Assembly (NCBI GenBank): GCA_023390395.1
Contig: JAEWCY010000216.1
Location: 6,079-70,078, forward strand
Direction: 5' to 3'
DNA from: Pseudomonadota bacterium
Lineage (GTDB): Bacteria; Desulfobacterota; Desulfovibrionia; Desulfovibrionales; Desulfovibrionaceae
DNA length: 64,000 nt
This document shows positions 44,886-53,807 of this stretch, piece after piece (position 1 is the stretch's first letter; each line of letters opens with the position of its first letter). The notes under the pieces were generated by a model. The model was not told the origin of the DNA. It made no database searches and saw only the letters and a list, made by a program, of their open reading frames with translations. Position numbers and translations under genes: made by a program.

Positions 44886-45352
44886 TGGCCATGGAAACGC
44901 CGGACAAATCCGATGCGCCCCATGCTGCGCCCCAAGCCCCTGAGGCGGCGGGGCTCACGCGCCTGCTCATCGAGTTCTACGAGAAGTTCTCCTCCTGGGA
45001 GCACGGGGTGGTGCGCGAAAGCGGACTCACCCTGCCGCAGATGCACACCCTGGAGATCCTCGGGGCCGACGGCGATTTGCGCATGACGGAGCTGGCCGCC
45101 CGCATGGGCGTGACCACCGGCTCGCTGACCGTGCTGGTGGACCGGCTGGAGCGGGGCGGCTACGTGTCGCGAAAGCCCCACGAGACCGACCGCCGCTCCA
45201 TCCGCGTGGGCCTGACGGGCGAGGGCGCGCGGCTTTTCGCCGAGCACCACGCCCTGCACGAGCGGCTCACCCAAGAGCTTTTGTGCGCGCTCACGCCCGA
45301 GGAAGCCGGCCAGTTCGCGGGCCTGCTCGCCCGCCTGACCGCCTGTCTTTGA
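44885..45352 (+). CDS. MarR family transcriptional regulator
   Basis: A 155-residue winged-helix regulator: LPQMHTLEILGADGDLRMTELAARMGVTTGSLTVLVDRLERGGYVSR is the recognition helix and wing, followed by KPHETDRRSIRVGLT. The start overlaps the ATPase stop by one base and has AGGAG upstream. As the second gene of the pump operon it probably represses that operon through the palindromes at 42913-42948; metal sensing of the AdcR/ZitR kind is possible but not shown. Confidence 0.92.
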   Translation: MAMETPDKSDAPHAAPQAPEAAGLTRLLIEFYEKFSSWEHGVVRESGLTLPQMHTLEILGADGDLRMTELAARMGVTTGSLTVLVDRLERGGYVSRKPHETDRRSIRVGLTGEGARLFAEHHALHERLTQELLCALTPEEAGQFAGLLARLTACL

Positions 45353-45463
45353 CCCGGCGGCGAAGGGCTCCCGCGCAAGCGGCCGGCCGTGACGGACGGG
45401 CCGCTTGCGGGGGGCCCGCCCCGTCTGGTCAAGGCCGGCCCGTCGTGCTACCCGTTGCCGGCC

Positions 45464-46684
45464 ATGGCAAGCCATCCCCAAGCCCCGGCCGCGTCCGACC
45501 GCTTCGCCTTCGACCGGCGCGTGAGCGTGGCCATTTCCGCCGCCCGCCTCGTGCTCATGGCCGGCATCGTGACCGGCCACGCCATGCTCGTCGGCGACTT
45601 CTTCGGCCTCTACGCCCCGGGCCTCCCTTATCCCGCCGGCACGGCGGGCTTCGCCGCCTTCAGGGCCGCCCTGGCCGGGCAGGGCGGGCTTTTCGACCGC
45701 CTGGCCTTCGCCGGCGGCCTGACCTTCTGGTCGCTCAACTTCTCGTTCTACGCCCTGAGCGGCTTTTCCCTGTGGTACGCCGTGCGCCGGCGCGGCGTCT
45801 TCGACCTGCGCGACTACTTCTTCGGCCGCTTTTTCGGCATCTACCTGGGTTTCGCCGTGGCCGCCCTGGCGGCCTTCGCCGTGGTGGTCGGCGTGCTCGG
45901 CCACAAGCCCGGGGAACACGACCTCAACTTCCTGCTCCTCGGCGTGGCCCGGGCCAGGGAGACCATGGCCTACAACGACACGCTGTGGTTTCTCACCGTG
46001 CTCTTCGTCCTCTACCTGGCCTTTCCGGCCGTCCCGGCCCTGTACCGCCGGCTGCGCCTGCCCGGCCTCGTCGCCCTGCTGGCCCTTTTCACCTGGCTGC
46101 GCCTCACGGGAACGCTGGCCGGCCTGAGCTTTTTGCCCACGGCCTTTTCCTTTTTTCTCCTCGGCATCGTCGCCGCCGACGCGCTCTACGCCCTGGGCGG
46201 CCGGCTTCGCGGCCGGGCCGGGGCCTGGATCCTCGGGCTTTTGGCCGCGGCCACGGCGGCTGCCTGCGCCGTGCGGCTCCACGGCCTGGCCTATGCCGAC
46301 GTCCTGGCCGCCGGCAACGTGACCTACGACACCCACGCCCTGGGCACGGCCTCCTTCTTCCTCATCCTGGCCCTGGGGCTGCTCGCCCCGGACGGGCGGC
46401 GCTACGGCGCGGCCCTGCGCACGGCCGCCCGGGGCACCTTCGCCGTCTACGTCTACCACTACCTGCTCTTCCAGCTCTACAAGCACGCCCCGGCCTTTCA
46501 CGAGGCAGTCCTCGCCGTCACCGTCCGGCTGCCGGAGTTCGTCAGGGACCATTTCCTGGCCGGCGCGCTCCTGCTTTACGGCGTGCTGCTGGCCGGCGGC
46601 GTCCTCTATCAGCTGGCCTTCGACCGCCTGCTCGCCGGCCCCCTGCGCCGGCTCTTCGAGAACCCCATCGCCCTGGAAAAATGA
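45464..46684 (+). CDS. Acyltransferase 3 family membrane protein
   Basis: A 406-residue polytopic protein with about ten helices, resembling acyltransferase 3 (OafB-like) enzymes that O-acylate surface sugars. Supporting points are the N-terminal RLVLMAGIVTGHAML (a His in helix 1), FYALSGFSLWYAVRRR and the late YVYHYLLFQLYK. The start is uncertain: the frame opens at 45389 (GTG), and I take the ATG at 45464, which lies just before the first helix; neither has a ribosome site. Confidence 0.8.
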   Translation: MASHPQAPAASDRFAFDRRVSVAISAARLVLMAGIVTGHAMLVGDFFGLYAPGLPYPAGTAGFAAFRAALAGQGGLFDRLAFAGGLTFWSLNFSFYALSGFSLWYAVRRRGVFDLRDYFFGRFFGIYLGFAVAALAAFAVVVGVLGHKPGEHDLNFLLLGVARARETMAYNDTLWFLTVLFVLYLAFPAVPALYRRLRLPGLVALLALFTWLRLTGTLAGLSFLPTAFSFFLLGIVAADALYALGGRLRGRAGAWILGLLAAATAAACAVRLHGLAYADVLAAGNVTYDTHALGTASFFLILALGLLAPDGRRYGAALRTAARGTFAVYVYHYLLFQLYKHAPAFHEAVLAVTVRLPEFVRDHFLAGALLLYGVLLAGGVLYQLAFDRLLAGPLRRLFENPIALEK

Positions 46685-46716
46685 AAGCGCCGCCGGGAAT
46701 CCTCCCGGCGGCGCTT
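46685..46716. terminator. Bidirectional terminator-like hairpin
   Basis: A 14-bp perfect stem (AAGCGCCGCCGGGA) with an ATCC loop lies directly after the acyltransferase stop and 27 bp after the end of the convergent ligase. T-runs are short (CTT) on both sides. Confidence 0.65.
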
Positions 46717-46742
46717 CGGCCGCGGCCGCGTCGGTCGCCCGA

Positions 46743-48416
46743 TCAGCGCATGGCTTCGGGAAACAGCTTGGCCGCCAGCTCCCGCAGCTTGTACTTCTGC
46801 ACCTTGCCGCTGGTGGTCAGCGGAAACTCCTCCACGAAGGCGATGTATTTCGGGATCTTGTGCCAGGCGATCTGTCCCCGGCAGAAGTCCTTCACCTCCT
46901 CGGCCTCCATGGTCACGTCCTTTTTCAGGATGACGAACGCGCCCACTTCCTCGCCGTACTTGCGGCTCGGCACGCCGGCCACCTGCACGTCGGCGATGCC
47001 GGGCATGGTGTAGAGGTACTCCTCGATCTCCCGGGGATAGATGTTCTCGCCGCCCCGGATGATCATGTCCTTGATGCGGCCCGTGATGGTCACGTAGCCG
47101 TATTCGTCCATGACGCCGAGGTCGCCGGAGTGGAGCCAGCCGTCGGCGTCGATGCACTTGGCCGTGGCCTCGGGGTTGTTGTAGTAGCCCTTCATGGAGT
47201 TGTAGCCCCGGCAGCACAGTTCCCCCTGCCTGCCGCGCTCCACCTCCGCGCCCGTCTCCGGGTCGGCCACCTTGACCTCGACGTGGGGGAAGGCCCGGCC
47301 CACGCCCTCGACCCGGTAGTGGAAGGGGTCGGTCACGTCGGTCTGGGTCATGCCGGGCGAGCTTTCGGTCAGCCCGTACACGCTTGTGATCTCTTTCATG
47401 TACATCTTCTCGGTCACCTGGCGCATGGTCTGGATGGGACAGACCGCCCCGGCCATGATGCCGGTGCGCAGCGACGAGAAGTCGAACTTCGGGAAGAGCT
47501 TGTGCTCGAGCATGGCGATGAACATCGTGGGCACGCCGTAGATGGCCGTGCACTTCTCTTGCTCGATGCTCATCATGGAATGCACCGGGTTGAAGACCTC
47601 GGTGAAGACCATGGTCGTGCCGTGGTTGACGCAGGCCATGACCGCGAGCACGCAGCCGAAGCAGTGGAACAGCGGCACCTGGATGCACAGCTTGTCCTTG
47701 TTCGTGAAGCGCTGGCGCTGGCCGATGGAGTAGCCGTTGTTCAGGATGTTGTGGTGGCTCAGCATGACGCCCTTGGGAAAGCCGGTGGTCCCCGAGGTGT
47801 ACTGCATGTTCACCACGTCGTGGCAGGTGAAGGTCGCCTGCCGGGCGCGCAGCTCCTCGTCCGTGACGGTGCGGGCCAGGCCCATGATCTCGGGGATGGA
47901 GTACATGCCCCGGTGCTTTTCGACGCCGAGGAAGCACACGCGCTTTAAGTGCGGAAAGGTCTCGCTGCGCACGGCCCCGCGCTGCATGGTGCGCAGTTCC
48001 GGGGCCAGGTCGTAGAGGATCTCGATGTAGTCCGAATCGCGGAACCCGTTGATGATGAAGATGTTTTCCGCTTCGGAGTTGGTCATCAGGTACTTGAGCT
48101 CGTTGCGCTTGTAGGCCGTGTTGACCGTGAGCAGCACCGCGCCCATCTTGGCCGTGGCGAACATCAGCGCCACCCAGAAGGGGACGTTGGTGGCCCAGAC
48201 CGCCACCTTCTCGCCCTTTTCGATGCCAAGGGCCAGGAGCCCCTTGGCCAGCTCGTCGGTCAGCTCGTCGAACTGCCGCCAGGTGAGCCGGTAGTCCCGG
48301 TCCACGTAGACCACCGCGTCCTGGTCCGGGTATTTGAGGGCCGTCTGGTGGAGCAGTTCGCCGAGGGTCAGGTCGAAAAGCGGCGGCTGGTGCAGGGGAG
48401 GAGGCACGAAGGTCAT
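46743..48416 (-). CDS. AMP-forming acyl-CoA ligase
   Basis: A 557-residue ANL-superfamily enzyme. The P-loop motif [22 protein letters not shown], the [24 protein letters not shown] hinge and the catalytic lysine region [11 protein letters not shown] are all seen. It makes an acyl-AMP from a carboxylic acid and then the CoA thioester; length and motifs suit medium- or long-chain fatty acids. AAGGAG precedes the ATG. The gene for an XRE-cupin regulator lies immediately upstream on the same strand (15 bp). Confidence 0.93.
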   Translation of the reverse strand: MTFVPPPLHQPPLFDLTLGELLHQTALKYPDQDAVVYVDRDYRLTWRQFDELTDELAKGLLALGIEKGEKVAVWATNVPFWVALMFATAKMGAVLLTVNTAYKRNELKYLMTNSEAENIFIINGFRDSDYIEILYDLAPELRTMQRGAVRSETFPHLKRVCFLGVEKHRGMYSIPEIMGLARTVTDEELRARQATFTCHDVVNMQYTSGTTGFPKGVMLSHHNILNNGYSIGQRQRFTNKDKLCIQVPLFHCFGCVLAVMACVNHGTTMVFTEVFNPVHSMMSIEQEKCTAIYGVPTMFIAMLEHKLFPKFDFSSLRTGIMAGAVCPIQTMRQVTEKMYMKEITSVYGLTESSPGMTQTDVTDPFHYRVEGVGRAFPHVEVKVADPETGAEVERGRQGELCCRGYNSMKGYYNNPEATAKCIDADGWLHSGDLGVMDEYGYVTITGRIKDMIIRGGENIYPREIEEYLYTMPGIADVQVAGVPSRKYGEEVGAFVILKKDVTMEAEEVKDFCRGQIAWHKIPKYIAFVEEFPLTTSGKVQKYKLRELAAKLFPEAMR

Positions 48417-48431
48417 GGGCGTCTCCTTGGC

Positions 48432-49010
48432 TTACTGCGGGATGTAGAGCACGGCGTAGATGTCGGTCTTGGGCGCGTCGCCGCAGCCGACGTAGTGGGG
48501 CACCACGGAATTGTAGTAGATGGAGTCCCCGGGGCCGAGGATATGGCGGTCGTTGCCCACGATGACCTCGAGCTCGCCGGACATGACCACGATGAACTCC
48601 TCGCCCTCGTGGGAGGACAGGGGCTTTTCGGCGCAGGGGTCGTCGTCGGGGTAGACCTCGATGAAGAAGGGCTCCATGTGGCGGTCGGTCTTGGCCCTGC
48701 CCAGGGAATGGTAGCGGAAGGAGGCCCGCTTGCCCCGGGCCTTGCGCAGGACCGTGTCCTCTTCGGTCAGGTCCGACCGGCAGGTCATGCACAGGTCGCC
48801 GTCCACGTTGTCGTCCATGAAGGTGCCCAGCCGCTGGCCGAGCGCCAGGGCGATCTTGAGCAGGGGCCCGAGCGACGGGGTGACGTCCTCTTCCTCCAGG
48901 GCGGTCAGGAATTCCACGGACAGGCCGGTGCGGCGGGACAGTTCCTCCCGGGACATCTCCTGGCCTTCGCGATACGTGCGGATGCGATCACCAAGCTTCT
49001 TGTCGCTCAT
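48432..49010 (-). CDS. XRE-cupin transcriptional regulator
   Basis: A 192-residue regulator. It has a helix-turn-helix at about 8-62 (EMSREELSRRTGLSVEFLTALEEE) and a C-terminal cupin (HEGEEFIVVMSGELEVIVG, GPGDSIYYNSVVPH). A CMTC pair lies near residue 80. The start at 49010 has GAGG. It is co-transcribed with the acyl-CoA ligase and divergent from a second XRE-cupin gene at 49216, so these regulators probably control the two ligase units in response to an acyl compound. This is inference. Confidence 0.92.
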   Translation of the reverse strand: MSDKKLGDRIRTYREGQEMSREELSRRTGLSVEFLTALEEEDVTPSLGPLLKIALALGQRLGTFMDDNVDGDLCMTCRSDLTEEDTVLRKARGKRASFRYHSLGRAKTDRHMEPFFIEVYPDDDPCAEKPLSSHEGEEFIVVMSGELEVIVGNDRHILGPGDSIYYNSVVPHYVGCGDAPKTDIYAVLYIPQ

Positions 49011-49215
49011 GGTACCCTCGTTGGTAAGGATATGGTGGGCTGGGGCGGGAAATCGGCACGGCCCCGTGAGTCGGTTTCCATACCGCAATGCGCGGCGAAA
49101 TTCCAGCCGTTTTTGCGGCTCCGAAGCCGGGGAAAGAAATTGACAAGCCCCTCGGTCGTGCGAAAAGACGGGGAAACGCGTTCGCAACCCTAACATCGCA
49201 GGCGAGGGGAACTGT

Positions 49216-49776
49216 ATGAGCAAGGAGATCGGACCGGTGCGGGAGATCGCCATGCGGCTTCGCGGCATCCGCGAGGTGGCGGGCTTTTCCCTGGAGGAGC
49301 TGGCCGAGGCCACGGGCGTCACGGCGGACCAGGTCCTTTTGTACGAGACCGGCGAGGAGGAGATTCCCGTCAGCTACCTCTACGAGGTGGCCAAGGCGGC
49401 GGGCGTGGACCTCACGGCGCTTTTGACCGGCGGCGAGGCCCACCTGCACGCCTACTCCCTGGTGCGCGACGGCAACGGCCTGTCCGTGGACCGCCGCAAG
49501 GCCTACAAGTACCAGGCCCTGGCCTACCGTTTCCACAAGCCGGCCATGGAGCCGTTCCTGGTCACTGTGCCGCCCAAGCAGGAATCCGAGATGGAGTTCA
49601 ACCGGCACCTGGGCGAGGAGTTCATCTACATGCTGCGCGGCCGCATGGAGGTGCGCCTGGGCGACGACGTCCTGACGCTCGAACCCCACGATTCCCTCTA
49701 TATTTCCTCCCGCACGCCCCACGCCATGCGCGGGCTCGACGGCGCCGAAGCCGAGTTCCTCGACGTGATCATCTAG
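49216..49776 (+). CDS. XRE-cupin transcriptional regulator (second)
   Basis: A 186-residue protein built like its divergent neighbour: HTH at about 10-65 (FSLEELAEATGVTADQVLLYETGEEEIP) and cupin at about 105-186 (HLGEEFIYMLRGRMEVRLGDD). GAGGGG lies upstream of the ATG. It precedes the second acyl-CoA ligase by 99 bp on the same strand. Confidence 0.92.
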   Translation: MSKEIGPVREIAMRLRGIREVAGFSLEELAEATGVTADQVLLYETGEEEIPVSYLYEVAKAAGVDLTALLTGGEAHLHAYSLVRDGNGLSVDRRKAYKYQALAYRFHKPAMEPFLVTVPPKQESEMEFNRHLGEEFIYMLRGRMEVRLGDDVLTLEPHDSLYISSRTPHAMRGLDGAEAEFLDVII

Positions 49777-49875
49777 CCGGGCGTCGCCCGCCCAAGGCGG
49801 CGCCCGGCCAGCGCGGACCCAGGCCGGAGCGCATCGAAAACACGAACAACCGTTTTGCCACGGGAGCCCAAGACC

Positions 49876-51528
49876 ATGCCAGTCGCCAAACTGCGACCCG
49901 AGACCTATAAAGAGTTGCTGGAGACCGTTTCCGTCTCCGTGCCCGAGAACTACAATTTCGCCTTCGACTTCCTCGACGCCGAGGCCGCCGCGGACCCGAC
50001 CCGGCCGGCCATGATCCATATCGGCCCGGACGGGACCCGCCGGGACTTCGACCTGGCCTTTTTCAGCAAGGAATCGGCCCGCCTGGCGGGCGCCTTCAAG
50101 GAGGCGGGGCTTAAAAAGGGCGACCGCGTCATGGTCATCCTCTACCGCCGCGTGGAGTGGTGGGTGACCATGCTCGCCCTGCACAAGCTCGGGGCCGTGC
50201 CCGTGCCCTCGCCCAACCTGCTCACCCCCCACGACATCGATTTCCGGGTCAACTACGCCGGCATCAAGGCCATCATCGCCGAGGACTCCGTGGTCTCGCG
50301 CGTGGAGGCCGCCCGACCCACCTGCCCGACGCTGCAGGTCCTCATTCACGTGGGCGAGGCGGCCATGCCCGCCGGCTGGCTCGACTACGAAACCATCCGC
50401 GCCGCCGCCTCGGACGTCTTCCCCCGCGCCTGCGACGCCCCGGGCGGCGACGACACCCTGCTCATCTTCTTCTCCTCGGGCACCACCGGCATGCCCAAGA
50501 TGGTGGAGCACACCCACGGCTACGCCCTGGGGCATCTGGCCACGGGCGTGTACTGGCACAACCTGGAGCCCGGCGACGTGCACCTGACGGTCGCCGACAC
50601 CGGCTGGGGCAAGGCCGTGTGGGGCAAGTTCTACGGCCAGTGGATGGCCGGGGCCACGGTCTTCACCTGGGACTTCCGGGGCAAGTTCCATCCGGCGGAA
50701 CTGCTCGAGGTCATGACCAAGCACAAGGTCACGACCTTTTGCGCCCCGCCGACCGTCTACCGCTTCCTGGTGCGCGAGGACCTGTCCAAATACGACCTGT
50801 CGGCCCTGCGCTACTGCACCACCGCCGGCGAACTCTTAAACGACGGCGTGTTCAAGGCCTGGAAGGAGATCACCGGGCTGCCCATCTACGAAGGCTACGG
50901 CCAGACCGAGACCTGCCTGCAGATCGCCACCTTCCCCTGCATGACGCCCAAGCCCGGCTCCATCGGCCGGCCCGCCCCGGGCTGGAACGTGACCGTGCTC
51001 GACGAGGAGGGCAAGGTCTGCCCGCCCGGCGTCGAGGGCGAGATCTGCCTCAAGCTCGAGGACGGCAAGAACGTGGGGCTTTTCGCCGGCTACCTGCTGG
51101 AGCCGGCCAAGACCGCCTCGGTCATGGTCGACGGCTACTACCACACCGGCGACAAGGCCTGGATGGACGAGGACGGCTACTTCTGGTTCCTCGGCCGCAC
51201 CGACGACCTCATCAAGTCCAGCGGCTACCGCATCGGGCCCTTCGAGGTGGAAAGCGCGCTGATCACCCACAAGGCCGTGGTCGAGGCGGCCGTGACCGGC
51301 GTGCCCGATCCCGTGCGCGGCCAGGCCGTCAAGGCGACGGTGGTGCTGGCCCCGGGATTTGAGCCCTCCGACGAGCTGGTCAAGGAGCTGCAGGCCCACG
51401 TGAAGAAGGAAACCGCGCCCTACAAATACCCGCGCATCATCGACTTCGTCGCCGAGCTGCCCAAGACCATCAGCGGCAAGATCAAACGCGCCGAGATCCG
51501 CGCCCGGGACGCGAGCCGGGAGATATAG
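49876..51528 (+). CDS. AMP-forming acyl-CoA ligase (medium-chain/acetyl-CoA synthetase-like)
   Basis: A 550-residue ANL enzyme with FFSSGTTGMPKMVEHTH (P-loop), YEGYGQTETC, YYHTGDKAWMDEDGYFWFLGRTDDLIKSSGYRIG and the catalytic lysine in KTISGKIKRAEI. It resembles medium-chain (ACSM-like) acyl-CoA synthetases. The ATG at 49876 has GGGAG; the frame opens 7 codons earlier. It belongs to the paired ligase/XRE-cupin locus. Confidence 0.93.
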   Translation: MPVAKLRPETYKELLETVSVSVPENYNFAFDFLDAEAAADPTRPAMIHIGPDGTRRDFDLAFFSKESARLAGAFKEAGLKKGDRVMVILYRRVEWWVTMLALHKLGAVPVPSPNLLTPHDIDFRVNYAGIKAIIAEDSVVSRVEAARPTCPTLQVLIHVGEAAMPAGWLDYETIRAAASDVFPRACDAPGGDDTLLIFFSSGTTGMPKMVEHTHGYALGHLATGVYWHNLEPGDVHLTVADTGWGKAVWGKFYGQWMAGATVFTWDFRGKFHPAELLEVMTKHKVTTFCAPPTVYRFLVREDLSKYDLSALRYCTTAGELLNDGVFKAWKEITGLPIYEGYGQTETCLQIATFPCMTPKPGSIGRPAPGWNVTVLDEEGKVCPPGVEGEICLKLEDGKNVGLFAGYLLEPAKTASVMVDGYYHTGDKAWMDEDGYFWFLGRTDDLIKSSGYRIGPFEVESALITHKAVVEAAVTGVPDPVRGQAVKATVVLAPGFEPSDELVKELQAHVKKETAPYKYPRIIDFVAELPKTISGKIKRAEIRARDASREI

Positions 51529-51544
51529 GAAGGGAAGATAAGAA

Positions 51545-51590
51545 GCCTCCGGCGGCCAGGAGGGGCAGCGCCCCTCCTGGACCTCCCCGC
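51545..51590 (-). repeat. Hairpin repeat copy A
   Basis: The minus strand reads GGGGAGGTCCAGGAGGGG, 3-5 nt, then CCCCTCCTGGC. The same unit occurs in the other orientation at about 52775-52806. It lies between two convergent gene ends and may also act as a terminator. Confidence 0.65.
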
Positions 51591-51595
51591 AGGGG

Positions 51596-52693
51596 TCAGA
51601 TGAAGCGGACGAGGCGGGGGTTGGGGCGGTAGGCCCGGCCGGTCTTGGCCAGGTCCGCGCCGTCCACGCGCACGATGTCCGCCGTGGCCGCGTGGGAGCG
51701 GAACAGGCCGCCGATGCCAAGCGACGCGAACAGCCGGCCGTGTTCCTTCTCGGCCTCGACGAAGGCCTTGATTTTTTCCGGATTGCCGAAGCCGCTCGAC
51801 AGCACGATGCCGACGTGGCCGAACCCGGCGGCGTCGAGCGCCCGGCGCACGGCCAGCGTGCCGGTCACGGTCACGCCCGGGCCGGTGACGTGGGGCCGGC
51901 CGTCGAAGGGGAGGCCGCCCTGGCCGACGAGCTCTCCGGCCGTGTCCAGGCGCACGGCGGCCAGCCGTTCTCCCAGCGCCCGGGCCGTGTCCAGGGCGTC
52001 GTCGATCTCCCGGTTGAACGTGTCCACCAGCGCCACCCTGGGGCAGGCCGCCTCGATGTGGCGGTCGAAGGCCAGGGCCGCCTGGCGCGTGGCCTGCTCC
52101 CGGCCGCATGCGCCGGCCATGGCCAGCACCAGGGCGTGGGGAATGGTGCCCACGCCCCCGGCGAGCCCGGCCGCGCGCGCCCCGGCGTCCGTGGCGCAGG
52201 CGTCGAAGCCGCCGGCCACCGCCGCCCGGCAGAAAGCCTCCTCGCAACGGGGATGCCAGTGCCTGGCCCCGAAATACATGAGCTGCCTGTCCGGCACCAG
52301 GGCGCGCACGGCCGCCGCCCGGGCCTCCACCTCCCCGGGCGTGGGCTCGGGCAGGCCGTTGGCCAGCGACGTGGCGGCGCTCAGCATGCCGAGATAGAGC
52401 GTCTCGTGCTCGATGAAGCCCGTCAGCCGGCCCTCGATGTGCATGACCGGCTCCAGGGGGGCATAGGCCGCGCCCTCGGGCAGGGCGAACAGCGCGCCGC
52501 CGGTCTCGGCCAGCTCCGAAGTCTCGCGCAGCAGGGCCACGACCTCGTCGATGCCGGCGAACACGCCCGGGCCGTCGCGGAAAAACACCTGCATGGTCAC
52601 GATGGGATCGATCCCCTCGGCGTCGAGAATCCGCCGGGAGCGCAGGAAATACTTGTCCACGTGGGAACGCAGGGCGTCGGGAAGCGTCGGCAT
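51596..52693 (-). CDS. Nicotinate phosphoribosyltransferase-like protein
   Basis: A 365-residue protein of the nicotinate/quinolinate phosphoribosyltransferase fold. Typical points are MQVFFRDGPGVFAGIDE, the GARHWHP segment, ALVDTFNREIDDAL, VRLDTAGEL and VLSSGFGNPEKI. It would join nicotinate and PRPP to give nicotinate mononucleotide for NAD salvage. It is short compared with classic PncB, so the exact substrate is open. No ribosome site is evident at the ATG. It is flanked by two copies of a hairpin repeat. Confidence 0.85.
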   Translation of the reverse strand: MPTLPDALRSHVDKYFLRSRRILDAEGIDPIVTMQVFFRDGPGVFAGIDEVVALLRETSELAETGGALFALPEGAAYAPLEPVMHIEGRLTGFIEHETLYLGMLSAATSLANGLPEPTPGEVEARAAAVRALVPDRQLMYFGARHWHPRCEEAFCRAAVAGGFDACATDAGARAAGLAGGVGTIPHALVLAMAGACGREQATRQAALAFDRHIEAACPRVALVDTFNREIDDALDTARALGERLAAVRLDTAGELVGQGGLPFDGRPHVTGPGVTVTGTLAVRRALDAAGFGHVGIVLSSGFGNPEKIKAFVEAEKEHGRLFASLGIGGLFRSHAATADIVRVDGADLAKTGRAYRPNPRLVRFI

Positions 52694-52774
52694 GGGGCGT
52701 TGGTATCACCCGATGGCGCGGCTCACAAGGCGTGACCGCGTTCGTTCGCGAACTCCCTCCCATCCGCTCCCGTC

Positions 52775-52806
52775 GGGGAGGTCCAGGAGGGGGTCACCCC
52801 CTCCTG
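52775..52806 (+). repeat. Hairpin repeat copy B
   Basis: GGGGAGGTCCAGGAGGGGGTCACCCCCTCCTGGC, inverted relative to copy A at 51545-51590, between the phosphoribosyltransferase start and the end of the SRAP gene. Confidence 0.65.
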
Positions 52807-52856
52807 GCGGGGTCCGGGGCAGCGCCCCGTTCTTCCTCTTTCTCTTCCTCTTTCCT

Positions 52857-53489
52857 TCACTCCCCCTCCTCTCCTTCCTCCTCCAAGTGCAACTCCGGCG
52901 GCGGCGTGGCCAGAAGCGCCGCCACGTCCGGCCGTTCGGTCAGGCGCGGGTCGAGCCAGGCGGCGAAGGCCGCCGGCGGCAGGATGAGCGGCATGCGCTC
53001 GTGGACGGCGGCCATCCGCGGCGAGGCCGGCCGGGTGAGGATGGCGGCGGTGTCGCGGACCTCGCCGTCCGGCGACACGGCGCGTTCGTAGAGGCCGGCC
53101 AGGGCCATGACGGGCGCGTCCGGCAAGGTGCAGAAAAAGCGCGTCTTGCCGCCCCCGGGTTTTTTTCGCCACTCGAAGAAGCCCTGGGCCGGCACGAGGC
53201 AGCGGCGGTAGCGGACGGCTCCCCGGAAGGAGGGTCGCTCCAGGGCGGTTTCGGCCCGGGCGTTGATCATGGGGCGCATGGCGGCGGGGTCCTTGACGAA
53301 GGCCGGGACGAATCCCCAGCGGAAGAGTCCGGCCAGGCGGCGTCCGCTTTCCCGGGCCGTGAACACGGCCTCGATGAGTTCGGACGGGAAGATTTCGGGG
53401 CGGGCCGGCACGTTTTGCGGCATGCCCGGCACGCCCATGGCCTCGGCCACCAGCCGTCGCGGCACGGCCAGGGCGAATCTGCCGCACAT
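52857..53489 (-). CDS. SRAP domain protein (YedK/HMCES-like)
   Basis: A 210-residue protein of the SOS-response-associated peptidase family. The catalytic Cys2 is in MCGRF, the Asn in MINARAETA, the Glu in GFFEWRK and the His in HERMPLIL. Family members form a protective crosslink with abasic sites in single-stranded DNA. The start at 53489 is fixed because Cys2 must be exposed; the open frame extends upstream. The C-terminus is acidic (EEEGEEGE). Confidence 0.94.
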   Translation of the reverse strand: MCGRFALAVPRRLVAEAMGVPGMPQNVPARPEIFPSELIEAVFTARESGRRLAGLFRWGFVPAFVKDPAAMRPMINARAETALERPSFRGAVRYRRCLVPAQGFFEWRKKPGGGKTRFFCTLPDAPVMALAGLYERAVSPDGEVRDTAAILTRPASPRMAAVHERMPLILPPAAFAAWLDPRLTERPDVAALLATPPPELHLEEEGEEGE

Positions 53490-53807
53490 TTTTTTCCCTC
53501 CGGATTCGCCCCTCCCGGCGCGTCCGGGAGGAATGGTGATATAGCATGCTGGAATAACTACTTCTTTTTTATCGTCGCCGCTGCCGACCTCGATCGGTGA
53601 AACGTGCGGTCGCGGCATCATGGCAGGGGCGGGGCGGGCTGGCAAGGCGGGGCAACGCGTCAGGCCCGACATTTGCTAAGCGGGGAACGGAATGTCGACC
53701 GTGGGATGGGAGAAAGCGCGACATGTTGGAATGAAAAGCTATTTTTCGACGGGACGCGCGCACCCCCTGCCATGGGAGCCTCAATTTGTAACAAAGTTGC
53801 ACTGCGC
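53490..53807. other. Intergenic region upstream of the HD-GYP gene
   Basis: About 320 bp between divergent genes. I see no gene and no clear terminator or operator. Confidence 0.5.
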
